The notes under the pieces are model-generated. The model saw only the letters and a list, made by a program, of their open reading frames with translations, was not told where the DNA came from and made no database searches. A DNA stretch of 17,082 nucleotides. Origin: JANRLJ01 sp034437895. Lineage in GTDB: Bacteria > Chloroflexota > Anaerolineae > Aggregatilineales > Phototrophicaceae. Below, piece by piece: positions 6,212 to 13,884 of the stretch. The first letter of the stretch is position 1. Each line of letters starts with the position of its first letter. A program made the position numbers and the translations under genes. The stretch spans positions 1-17,082 of the forward strand of contig DAOTTO010000603.1 of assembly GCA_034437895.1 (NCBI GenBank). Direction: 5' to 3'.

Positions 6212-8104
6212 ATGATGGGTGGACTCGACGGCGCACGCCGCCTGATGGAGGGGCAAACCTCCAAACCGAAAAAAATTAGGGTAACGCTCCTGCGTTTCTG
6301 GAACTATTTTGCCCGTTACAAGTTTTCCGTATTGGTACTGATGATTCTGGTCATCGGCAGCGTGTATACACAAGTCCTCGCGCCGGAGATTCTGGGGCAA
6401 GCGTTTGATTGTTATCTTACGCCGCGTGACCCCGCCAATTGTTGGTATGCAGATATTCAAACAACCGCGACTACCGCCAGCCGTTTGAGCGGGCTGAGTG
6501 GGTTGGTCGTGCTGCTGCTCGGTTTATTTGCGGTGGGCGCGATTATGGACGGCATTTCGTTTTACATGATGCGTTACGCAGGCGAAAATGTGCTGCGGCA
6601 GATTCGTGAAGATTTATTCGCGCAGATTCACCGCCTCTCTCTCAGCTTTTATGCCAAGAGCGAAGCGGGTAACATCATGAGCCGCCTCACCAGCGATACC
6701 GATACTATTCAGCAGGTGTTGAGTTTTGCCTTAATTCGCGTCATCAGCGGGGCTTTGCTGATCGTCTGGATTATGGTGAAGATGCTCCAGACCAACTTTT
6801 TCTATGGGCTGATTAGCCTTGCGATTGTCCCGGCGATGCTTTTTGCGACCAGTTATTTTTCCAACCAAGCCCGTAAAGCCTTCCGTCGCAGCCGTGCGGA
6901 AATGGGAAGCGTGAACGCCAACCTCCAAGAAAAAATCGCAGGTGTGCGCGAAGTTCAAGCGTTCAACAATGAAGATGAAAGCATCAAAGAATTTCAGCGT
7001 ACCAACGCCGCCAATCGGGATGCCAACATCCGCGCCGCCGCTTTTACCAGCGCACTAAGCCCGGTGTTGGAAGCGCTGAGTTACGTGGCGATTGCGATTG
7101 TCGTCCTCGTCGGCGGATTGAGCGTGTTACGCAATCAACCGCTGTTGGGAGGCTCCATCATCTCGATTGGGACAATCGTCACCTTCCTCAATTACACCCA
7201 AAGTTTTAACCGTCCTGTTCAGCAAATTTCGCTTTTATGGACGAATATTCAATCCGCGATTGCAGGCGGTGAGCGCATTTTTGATCTCATGGATACGCCG
7301 ATTGAGATCGAAGATAAACCCGGCGCAAAAACGTTGGGGCAAATTCAGGGGAAAGTCGAATTTGTCGATGTGAATGCCGAATATGTCTCCAGTGAACCCG
7401 TACTGAAAGGCATTAACTTCACCGCCGAGCCGGGGCAGATTATCGCCATCGTCGGGCCAACAGGCGCAGGCAAAACAACCATCATCAATCTGCTGCCACG
7501 CCTTTATGATGTGACGGGCGGCACAGTCAAAATTGACGGCATCGATGTGCGCGATGTGACCGTCGCCAGCTTGCGCTCACAAATCGGGCTGGTGCTGCAA
7601 GATACGTTTTTGTTCAGCACAACCGTCATGGATAACATCCGCTACGGACGGTTGAACGCGACAGACGAAGAAGTCATCGCCGCTGCAAAATTGGTCGAGG
7701 CAGATAGCTTCATCGAGCGCCTGCCTGATGGCTATCAGACCATCCTTGGTGAACGCGGCGGTGGCCTGAGTCAGGGTCAACGCCAGTTGATAGCCATTGC
7801 ACGGGTCGCACTGATGCAGCCGCGTATCCTCATTTTGGATGAGGCAACTTCCAGTGTGGATACGCGCACCGAAAAACTCATCCAGAAAGCATTTGAAAAA
7901 TTGCTGGAAGGCCGCACGAGCTTCGTCATTGCCCACCGCCTAAGCACCATTCGTAACGCTGATACAGTTATGATGCTCAAGGCAGGCCAGATCATTGAAC
8001 GCGGGACGCATCATCAACTCTTAGAACAACACGGCGAATATTACGAACTCTACCAATCACAGTTTCGCCGTCAGGAAGATTTGGAAGTCGTCGCGGGAGA
8101 TTAA
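6212..8104 (+). CDS. Half-size ABC exporter, partner subunit with catalytic ATPase site
   Basis: This 630-residue half-transporter has six TM helices over about 35-350 and an ATP-binding domain from about 380. Walker A is GPTGAGKTT (415-423), Walker B ends in the catalytic E544 (ILDEATSSVD), and the switch histidine H575 is present. The signature is LSQGQ (519-523) instead of LSGGQ. In the dimer this altered signature faces the degenerate Walker B of the upstream subunit, while its own intact site faces the upstream LSGGQ. Exactly one consensus and one degenerate site result. TM1 and TM2 are joined by an extended external loop with C67 and C77. The ATG at 6212 follows the upstream stop by five bases with GGAGG at 6194-6198 rather far off, so translational coupling is likely; the ATG at 6215 is an alternative. 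Confidence 0.9.
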   Translation: MMGGLDGARRLMEGQTSKPKKIRVTLLRFWNYFARYKFSVLVLMILVIGSVYTQVLAPEILGQAFDCYLTPRDPANCWYADIQTTATTASRLSGLSGLVVLLLGLFAVGAIMDGISFYMMRYAGENVLRQIREDLFAQIHRLSLSFYAKSEAGNIMSRLTSDTDTIQQVLSFALIRVISGALLIVWIMVKMLQTNFFYGLISLAIVPAMLFATSYFSNQARKAFRRSRAEMGSVNANLQEKIAGVREVQAFNNEDESIKEFQRTNAANRDANIRAAAFTSALSPVLEALSYVAIAIVVLVGGLSVLRNQPLLGGSIISIGTIVTFLNYTQSFNRPVQQISLLWTNIQSAIAGGERIFDLMDTPIEIEDKPGAKTLGQIQGKVEFVDVNAEYVSSEPVLKGINFTAEPGQIIAIVGPTGAGKTTIINLLPRLYDVTGGTVKIDGIDVRDVTVASLRSQIGLVLQDTFLFSTTVMDNIRYGRLNATDEEVIAAAKLVEADSFIERLPDGYQTILGERGGGLSQGQRQLIAIARVALMQPRILILDEATSSVDTRTEKLIQKAFEKLLEGRTSFVIAHRLSTIRNADTVMMLKAGQIIERGTHHQLLEQHGEYYELYQSQFRRQEDLEVVAGD

Positions 8105-8128
8105 GCTCAAGCTGACATTACATTTATC

Positions 8129-8149
8129 GGGGCGCTTAGTTTGCGCCCC
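8129..8149 (+). terminator. Rho-independent terminator of the ABC genes
   Basis: GGGGCGC (8129-8135) and GCGCCCC (8143-8149) form a perfect 7-bp stem with a 7-base loop, followed by ATTATTTCTT. It lies 24 bases after the second ABC stop codon. Confidence 0.75.
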
Positions 8150-8157
8150 ATTATTTC

Positions 8158-8186
8158 TTGCATTAAAAGAACATTCGTGCTATCCT
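8158..8186 (+). promoter_or_regulatory. Weak promoter candidate of the glycosylase gene
   Basis: TTGCAT (8158-8163) and TATCCT (8181-8186) are 17 bases apart, directly after the ABC terminator. Both boxes are partial matches. Confidence 0.3.
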
Positions 8187-8222
8187 CATCGCTTTCCAAA
8201 TCGACGATTAGGGATAACGTTT

Positions 8223-9467
8223 ATGAGCGCCCTTCGCACTATCAGGTCGACCACTTTTCGCCGTTTAGCCGTCAGCCGTCAGCATCTCGCCGATTCAGCC
8301 CCTGTCTCCATCCACGATATTGTCCGCGATATTGGCTGCTTGCAGCTTGACCCCATTTCAGCCGTCGCTAAAAGCCATACCCTGGTGTTGTGGAGTCGGT
8401 TAGGCGCTTATGATTTAGCTGATTTAGACTCGCTGCTTTATAAAGAAAGAGCGCTGGCGGAATATTGGGCGCACGAAGCATCGATCATCGCTATTGACGA
8501 TTATCAACTGCATCACGCCCGTATGCGGAATTATCCCACACACAGCCAATGGCGCATCCAAGTTGACGCATGGTTGGCAGATGATGCCATCGCCGCTTTG
8601 CATCACAATTTGCTAGAGCGTCTCCGTGCCGATGGGCCGCTGCCGTCGCGGGTATTCGAGCAGCGCAGCGACCATCATGTCGGCTCCTCCGGCTGGACAT
8701 CGGGAACGAGCGTGAATAAGCTGATTGATTATCTCTGGCAGCGTGGGGAAATTATGGTCGCAAGCAGGCAGGGAAATCAGCGCTTGTGGGATATTGCCGA
8801 GCGCTGTCTGCCGGAATGGACACCGCGTGAGGAGCTTTCTCCTTATGAAGTGACGTATCGAGCGGCGCAAAAAGCCATTCGCGCTTTAGGGATCGCTCGG
8901 CCTCAGCACATCATGCTCCATTTTATCCGCCGCCGTTATCATGACTTATCGTCCATATTAAAGCAGCTTGAAGCGGATAACCGCATCCAACAAGTAGCGA
9001 TTGTCGCCGACGATGGCAAAACATGGGGCGGGGATTGGTACATCCATAGCGAGGACTTGCCCTTATTAGAAAAACTGGAAAAAGGCGATTGGACACCGCG
9101 CACGACGCTGCTTTCGCCGTTTGACAACCTCATTTGTGATCGCAAGCGTACGTTGCAACTCTTCGATTTTGCCTTCACGATTGAAATTTATGTGCCGCAG
9201 CCTAAGCGCCAATACGGGTATTATGTGCTGCCCATTTTACAGGGGGATCGGATTATCGGCAGGGTTGACCCCCTAATGGATAAAAAACAGGGTCGGCTCG
9301 TCATCAATAATGTGTATGCCGAACCGAATGCGCCTGATGATGCCCACACAATTGGGGGCATTTGCGGGTCAATCACCTCATTAGGGCAATTTTTGGGCGC
9401 GAAACAGATTGATCTTGTGGGCAAGGTGCCAGCGGCGTGGGAAGCGCTTAGGCATAAGTTTGGATAA
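8223..9467 (+). CDS. YcaQ/AlkX-like DNA glycosylase (HTH_42 winged-helix family)
   Basis: The 414-residue protein matches the HTH_42 (winged helix) family, whose members YcaQ/AlkX and AlkZ are DNA glycosylases that excise bulky alkylated bases and unhook interstrand crosslinks. The N-terminal segment reads CLQLDPISAVAKSH at 39-52. Its Gln41-Leu42-Asp43 fits the Q-hydrophobic-D catalytic motif of the YcaQ branch rather than the Q-x-Q of the AlkZ branch. The C-terminal part carries family blocks LSPFDNLICDRKRT and GYYVLPILQGDRIIGRVDP. Length is normal and no domain is missing. The ATG at 8223 has AGGGA 8 bases upstream. The gene lies behind the ABC terminator in the same direction as the efflux genes, and converges on surE. 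A role in surviving crosslinking compounds is inferred from family and context. Confidence 0.85.
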   Translation: MSALRTIRSTTFRRLAVSRQHLADSAPVSIHDIVRDIGCLQLDPISAVAKSHTLVLWSRLGAYDLADLDSLLYKERALAEYWAHEASIIAIDDYQLHHARMRNYPTHSQWRIQVDAWLADDAIAALHHNLLERLRADGPLPSRVFEQRSDHHVGSSGWTSGTSVNKLIDYLWQRGEIMVASRQGNQRLWDIAERCLPEWTPREELSPYEVTYRAAQKAIRALGIARPQHIMLHFIRRRYHDLSSILKQLEADNRIQQVAIVADDGKTWGGDWYIHSEDLPLLEKLEKGDWTPRTTLLSPFDNLICDRKRTLQLFDFAFTIEIYVPQPKRQYGYYVLPILQGDRIIGRVDPLMDKKQGRLVINNVYAEPNAPDDAHTIGGICGSITSLGQFLGAKQIDLVGKVPAAWEALRHKFG

Positions 9468-9487
9468 AGGCGACCACAGAGTCGCCT
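9468..9487. terminator. Shared terminator between converging genes
   Basis: AGGCGAC (9468-9474) pairs with GTCGCCT (9481-9487) over a 6-base loop. It fills the 29-base gap between the two converging stop codons. CTATTTTGTTT follows on the plus strand, and a shorter TTTA follows on the minus strand, so it may work in both directions. Confidence 0.65.
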
Positions 9488-9496
9488 CTATTTTGT

Positions 9497-10360
9497 TTAC
9501 TTTGAGGTTAGCGGTTTACGTCCGTTGCGTTTTTCACGTCCATAGCTCTTTTCGCCAGTTAAAAGCTGCTGCATACGGAACATATCCGTCCGAGCCGTCA
9601 TATCTAGGCTGATCGGCGTGACGGAAACCATCTTGTCGTGTAAAAGTACGTAGACATCCGAATCGGGTTCGGCTTTGCTGGGGTCAGAATCAAATTTATA
9701 GCCCAAGCGCCCGATTTCACCATAAGACACACGTTCAGGACGAGTAGGCCAATAGACTCTCCGGCGGGAAAGGCGGGTTACGCGCCAAGGCGTTTCGTTT
9801 GTCGCTTCCCAAGGGACATCCAGCTTGAGCAAATCGACATCATCCGGGCGTTCTGGGTTTTCGATCAACCACTGCCCAAACATCCGCGCAAAATACGCCG
9901 CCGCAGAAAAATCCACGTCGGAAGAATACGTAAGATGTAGCCCGTGCGGTGTCTGCTGCGATACCGCTAAGGCTGGAATGCCTAAACTTGCCGCTTCAAT
10001 CGCCGCGCCGACTGTGCCGGATACCGTCACACCGTTGCCCGTGTTGTCGCCATAATTGATGCCAGAAACGACTAATGAAGGAAGCCGATCAGAAAGTTCC
10101 AATACACCATGTTGAACCGCCTGCGCCGGAGTTCCATCCACAGCATACGCCTTATAATGCTCACCTTCCGCGATTTCACGGGGATAAATGCGCCCCTCAC
10201 TGGCAATAGGCAAGCTGCGTCCCATGCCGGATTGCTGCTCACGCGGCGCAACCACCAACAGGTCGCCTAAATCTGCGAAAGCACGGACGACAGCCCACAG
10301 GCCGGGCGATTCGATTCCATCGTCATTGGTGAACAAAATAATGGGGCGTTCTTCTGACAT
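9497..10360 (-). CDS. surE: 5'/3'-nucleotidase SurE
   Basis: SurE is a metal-dependent phosphatase that removes phosphate from nucleoside 5'- and 3'-monophosphates and is tied to stationary-phase survival. The family core is complete: TNDDG with D13 and D14, S44 in EQQSGMGRS, and N102 in SGINYGDN supply the metal ligands, and SGTVGAAIEA (114-123) is the conserved loop after it. Length (287 residues) is slightly above the usual 250, with an extra charged C-terminal tail ending near KRNGRKPLTSK. The segment NTGNGVTVSGTV deviates from the common NxGxDVxYSGTV but keeps the spacing. The ATG at 10360 has AGGGA about 6 bases upstream on the minus strand. It converges on the glycosylase gene and lies 134 bases downstream of the unknown two-TM protein. 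Confidence 0.93.
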   Translation of the reverse strand: MSEERPIILFTNDDGIESPGLWAVVRAFADLGDLLVVAPREQQSGMGRSLPIASEGRIYPREIAEGEHYKAYAVDGTPAQAVQHGVLELSDRLPSLVVSGINYGDNTGNGVTVSGTVGAAIEAASLGIPALAVSQQTPHGLHLTYSSDVDFSAAAYFARMFGQWLIENPERPDDVDLLKLDVPWEATNETPWRVTRLSRRRVYWPTRPERVSYGEIGRLGYKFDSDPSKAEPDSDVYVLLHDKMVSVTPISLDMTARTDMFRMQQLLTGEKSYGREKRNGRKPLTSK

Positions 10361-10494
10361 AAGATTCCCTGTACTCAGAGACCTAAAACCATTCGACTTA
10401 AACGTAGATCGTCAGTCTAATAGGTTTGGTTTAAGGACTTATTAAAAAACGGGAGCAATCATGCGGATAAAGCGTAATATGCCCCTAACAACGA

Positions 10495-11610
10495 TCACCG
10501 CACCCGTTGATCGTACCAACAGGTCAAATTCCCCATCGTCTCGGCAACATATAAACCAGCCGCCTGAAAATCACTGAGCATCTGCCCACGCTGCAACAAG
10601 TAGATGCCATCAACAGCGGTTTTTTCGCCCACTGGCATGGGCATTTCTTCTTGCTGGGACTGGTCGATAACGCGCTGGAAGCTACCCCCGCCAAGATGAA
10701 GATTCAATTCTGCCTGATAAATTGCCCGCTTTTTGCCGCTTTTGTTCACAACTTGTGTCACATAAACCGATTGCAACTCATCACCACTGACCTGCCACCG
10801 CGTCTGGGTGCCTTTTAACGCGGCAATCACCCGCCGCTGAGGATCAACGACAATACGATCTGGCAGGGTGAGGAGTTCATAAAAGATGTATAAAATCATA
10901 CCGATCAACACTATCGCAGCCACCAAGCCAAGATACGGCAAGATTTGTGGGCTTGGCAGCATCGTCCCGGCATTCGGTAGCGCAAGATCGGTACTCAATG
11001 TCGAAACGGAAAGAATGATATAAACAACCACCCATAAGGTATACCAAGCAGCCCGCAGCAAACGAGAAACCGTCCAACTGCGCGACCTTACAAATTGAAG
11101 TGTCTCTGAGGATTCAGGACGTTCCAACATCCATAACCCACAGTTAATCGGTAAATCAGGCAGCGGCACGGGCGGCGCATCAACGACAGTACGAGGGCGC
11201 GGCGGAATCAGTTCAAAAGGACGGCTGAGGGTTTGTGCGAGGGTTTCCCCTGCTTCACGCGCTAGGTCAATAAAAACCGTCGTATCAGGGTCAGGCCAAT
11301 AGGCAATTTCGCACCAGCGACTGCCGCGTGCTTCTGCTAAATCATGCCCTAAAAGCAAGCCTAAATGCCATGCTTCATCCGTGTTTGACCAGCCGAGTAC
11401 TACTTCACGAATATAATCGACGGATAAAGTGCCACTTTTGGGCAAGCGGCGTGTCGTGGCGAAGACGGGAATATAGCGCAGCGGCTCTCCGGCATTGGCC
11501 TCAACAATAATTCGTTCGCCGTTGGGATCACTATTCGGATTGGTCAACAACCGCCAATGGGCGGAATCCATATCAATGAGCAGATTTTCAGCAGCGGCAA
11601 TTCTTCTCAT
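10495..11610 (-). CDS. Unknown two-TM protein with cytosolic flanks
   Basis: I do not recognise this 371-residue protein. Residues 1-180 are soluble, with a proline-rich linker (ELIPPRPRTVVDAPPVPLPDLP at about 133-154). Two hydrophobic helices at about 186-203 and 224-247 form a hairpin. Residues 248-371 begin DRIVVDPQRRVIAALKGTQTRW and continue as alternating strands, the look of a PH-like (bPH) or similar small beta domain tied to the membrane; this fold is a guess. The N-terminal half contains DTTVFIDLAREAGETLAQ, with no clear catalytic motif. No Shine-Dalgarno precedes the ATG at 11610, so the start is uncertain; ATG at 11571 is an alternative. It may share a transcript with surE, 134 bases downstream. 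Confidence 0.6.
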   Translation of the reverse strand: MRRIAAAENLLIDMDSAHWRLLTNPNSDPNGERIIVEANAGEPLRYIPVFATTRRLPKSGTLSVDYIREVVLGWSNTDEAWHLGLLLGHDLAEARGSRWCEIAYWPDPDTTVFIDLAREAGETLAQTLSRPFELIPPRPRTVVDAPPVPLPDLPINCGLWMLERPESSETLQFVRSRSWTVSRLLRAAWYTLWVVVYIILSVSTLSTDLALPNAGTMLPSPQILPYLGLVAAIVLIGMILYIFYELLTLPDRIVVDPQRRVIAALKGTQTRWQVSGDELQSVYVTQVVNKSGKKRAIYQAELNLHLGGGSFQRVIDQSQQEEMPMPVGEKTAVDGIYLLQRGQMLSDFQAAGLYVAETMGNLTCWYDQRVR

Positions 11611-12316
11611 CGAAATTGGCGCGAGATACCCCTGCCTTTAGGTGTGGGGAGGTAAGCGCCAGCCTCCTGTTCTATTTAATCGAGCGATGCTCCCCGAAGG
11701 GAGAGGAGTGATTTAAGTTACCTATGGCTCACCTCTCAATGCCGACACCCGTCTTCAGGATCACGTCTTCCTCAACAAGGTTATGCGGTGATTTTACGCA
11801 CACGACACTGATTTAGACCCTCAGTCTGTTTAATCGTATACCGCAGATCACGAGGCTGAAACGTCACCCCGAGGTGGCTATATATTTACCGCTAACGTAG
11901 CACGATGCGGCAAGAATGCTGCTTGGCTGAGTGTGTTCAGCATGGCTTATATTTCTACAAGCCCTAGCTTTAGCTATGGGGTCGCTGACCGCATTATGTC
12001 CTTCTATTAGAATAGATGACAAAAAAGGTGCTTTGCAAGAGCGCCCGGCATATTATCTCAGATGAGGCGCAAAGAACAATCCGCAACTTATTTTTTTAGG
12101 CTTACGCAGTTCATCACGTTTCGTGGTAAAAATTGTTCATTTTGAGTCCTTGAGTAAGGCTTAGTAAGGACGAAGATTTCCCCTTATAGTCTGCATTGAC
12201 TAAAAACTAATCACTGCAAACTGCTTAACTTCTATTTTTATTCGTCAGACGAGGCGAGTCTAGGTTACAATAGAGCAAGTTTAATTGATAAGATCAGCAT
12301 TCAAGGAATAAAAACG
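11611..12316. other. 706-bp gap without a convincing gene, rich in hairpins
   Basis: This is the divergent region between the unknown two-TM protein and the amidase. No reading frame longer than about 30 codons looks coding. Short stems include CTCCC-CGAA-GGGAG (11690-11703), GCTGA/TCAGC (11926-11930 with 11937-11941), competing with ATGCTG/CAGCAT, and GTCCTT/AAGGAC (12146-12151 with 12166-12171). I searched by eye for tRNA, tmRNA, SRP RNA and RNase P core sequences on both strands and found none. The right half is AT-rich, with runs of A and T. It may hold promoters in both directions, a decayed gene or mobile remnant, or an untyped RNA. Confidence 0.5.
12266..12271 (+). promoter_or_regulatory. 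-10 box candidate of the amidase gene
   Basis: TACAAT lies 45 bases before the amidase ATG, inside GTTACAATAGA, an 11-base string also present at the glutaredoxin promoter (13468-13478). No good -35 box is visible at 16-19 bases. Confidence 0.35.
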
Positions 12317-13435
12317 ATGGCGGGTGATAACCGCTTTGAGGAAAATCTACCCGATCTTTCATCCAATGGCGATCAAGAAGGGAATTTACCCGCCTCGGTG
12401 ATCTTTATGGCGATGATGCGCCAAGCCGCCAGCGTACAAGCGGCACAAAATCAGCCGCTCGAAGCGCCCACTATCCAGATGCCTCCTGAGCCACAAACAG
12501 CGCCAGAAATGGATTCGCCCAAAACAGATGAACCCACTCCCGAAGCGGATGATTTCCGGCCTGCATTACAAGCACAGCGCATCCACCGAGCACAAAAACG
12601 CAAAGCCCGCCGCCGCCACCAGACAGTCGGTGTTTTGGGTGGCATTATGCGTTCACTCTTGGTTGTGGTGATTTCCGCCGCGCTCATCGCCACCATTTTA
12701 AGCTGGTGGACAGACCCAAATTCACTTGACCCAACCCTGCGCGTTAAGGTACAAGTGGCGCGTTCAACCGATCAAGCAGTGGGGTTAGTCGCCCCAACAG
12801 GCTTACCTACCCCCAATTGGCTGCGGCAAATCGGGATTGTTTCGGGGCATTATGGCCCAGAAAACGACCCCGGCGCAGTGTGTATGGAAAATGGGGTTGT
12901 CACGTTGACCGAAAATGAGATTAATTTTTCCGTTGCAGAACGAGTCGTGGTAAGGCTGCGAGAACTGGGCTACAGCGTCGATTTGTTGGATGAATGGGAC
13001 CCGCGCCTAGAAAATTATCAAGCCGCTGCCTTGGTTTCAATCCACGCCAACACTTGTCAGGATTTCGGTGAGCTTGTTACGGGCTATCTGGTTGCACAGG
13101 CTGAAGCTCGTCCTGAAGGCGGTGAGGATTCACGTTTACGAGAGTGCGTAGGGCAATATTACGCACAAAGCAGTACCTTAGAACGGCGCTTCGGTCTTAC
13201 AAGAGACATGACCGATTATCATATTTTCCGCGATATTAACGTCCTAACGCCCGGCGTAATTTTGGAACTTGGCTTTATGTTGGCTGACCGAGAAGTATTA
13301 ACAAGTGACCCCGATAAGCTGGCGGAAGGCATCGTCAATGGGATCCTGTGCTTCCTTGATCCTACCAGCGCAGCGCTCCCGCCAGAAGCCACCCCCCCTG
13401 CTGAAGCATTAGGCACACCTCAAGCAGGATCATAA
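12317..13435 (+). CDS. Membrane-anchored N-acetylmuramoyl-L-alanine amidase (Amidase_3)
   Basis: The enzyme cleaves the amide bond between N-acetylmuramic acid and L-alanine in peptidoglycan. The catalytic domain spans about 171-348. Zinc ligands are visible as H178 (VSGHYG), E199 (TENEINFSVAERV, equivalent to the family's EKDINL) and H243 (SIHANT), and the catalytic glutamate is E317 (VILELGFM). Residues 1-111 form an acidic to basic, proline-rich cytosolic region (QMPPEPQTAPEMDSPKTDEPTPEADD, then the basic patch KRKARRRH at 94-101). A single TM helix at about 112-130 follows, so the amidase acts outside the cell while anchored (type II topology). The external tail is also proline- and alanine-rich. 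AAGGA at 12303-12307 lies 9 bases before the ATG. The long cytosolic arm is unusual and might recruit division or envelope proteins. Confidence 0.87.
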   Translation: MAGDNRFEENLPDLSSNGDQEGNLPASVIFMAMMRQAASVQAAQNQPLEAPTIQMPPEPQTAPEMDSPKTDEPTPEADDFRPALQAQRIHRAQKRKARRRHQTVGVLGGIMRSLLVVVISAALIATILSWWTDPNSLDPTLRVKVQVARSTDQAVGLVAPTGLPTPNWLRQIGIVSGHYGPENDPGAVCMENGVVTLTENEINFSVAERVVVRLRELGYSVDLLDEWDPRLENYQAAALVSIHANTCQDFGELVTGYLVAQAEARPEGGEDSRLRECVGQYYAQSSTLERRFGLTRDMTDYHIFRDINVLTPGVILELGFMLADREVLTSDPDKLAEGIVNGILCFLDPTSAALPPEATPPAEALGTPQAGS

Positions 13436-13445
13436 GACCATCAAT

Positions 13446-13475
13446 TTGATAGCGAACTTTAATTCAAGTTACAAT
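13446..13475 (+). promoter_or_regulatory. Promoter candidate of the glutaredoxin-hydrolase pair
   Basis: TTGATA (13446-13451, 5 of 6 consensus bases) and TACAAT (13470-13475) are 18 bases apart, leaving a leader of about 50 bases. Confidence 0.5.
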
Positions 13476-13530
13476 AGATTCTCACGTAAATGGTTTATAG
13501 TGTCAGCAAGATGATAGGATTGAGCTTGTG

Positions 13531-13881
13531 ATGCAAAAAGAGATCATCATGTATTCGCGGACAGCGGGGTGCCCATTTGTTACACTCGCAAAACGTGTCT
13601 TGAATGATTATGCTGTTCCTTTTCGGGAAATTTTGATCGACCAAGATGAGTTTGCACGCGAACAAGTGCGGGCTTGGACGGGATTTTTAGCAGTTCCCAC
13701 GTTAGTGATCGCCAATTGCAATGAGGTGCTTCCGTTTATGGAACCGTTAACGCTTAGTACAGGCAGCAGTCCGCGTGGAATAAACCGAGGAACGATGATT
13801 ACCGAACCGAATATCGCCCAACTAACCGAATGGCTGCAACAACACGGTTTTGTTACCGCTGCTGACCTTGAACGTGAGTAA
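13531..13881 (+). CDS. Glutaredoxin-like monothiol protein
   Basis: The 116-residue protein has the thioredoxin-fold glutaredoxin start EIIMYSRTAGCPFV, then the helix TLAKRVLNDYAVPF, and the cis-proline loop AVPTLVI (P56). The active site is C13-P-F-V: the second cysteine of the classic CPYC is replaced by valine, so any chemistry is monothiol. Members of this kind reduce glutathione-type mixed disulfides or carry Fe-S clusters, but the CGFS of Fe-S glutaredoxins is absent. A longer segment at about 66-90 (FMEPLTLSTGSSPRGINRG) follows the cis-Pro, making the protein larger than the usual 80-90 residues. I use the ATG at 13531; a GTG one codon before it is also in frame. The hydrolase gene begins three bases after the stop, so they are co-translated. 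Confidence 0.78.
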   Translation: MQKEIIMYSRTAGCPFVTLAKRVLNDYAVPFREILIDQDEFAREQVRAWTGFLAVPTLVIANCNEVLPFMEPLTLSTGSSPRGINRGTMITEPNIAQLTEWLQQHGFVTAADLERE

Positions 13882-13884
13882 ATT

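Noticed and set aside
11723..11815. Short plus-strand frame of about 30 codons in the gene-poor gap
   Set aside because: No ribosome site, no recognisable composition and no membrane or other motif; it is expected by chance.
11611..12316. tmRNA, SRP RNA, RNase P RNA or tRNA
   Set aside because: No T-loop, tag frame, GGAAG-type tetraloop segment or GAAAGTCC-type core was found on either strand.
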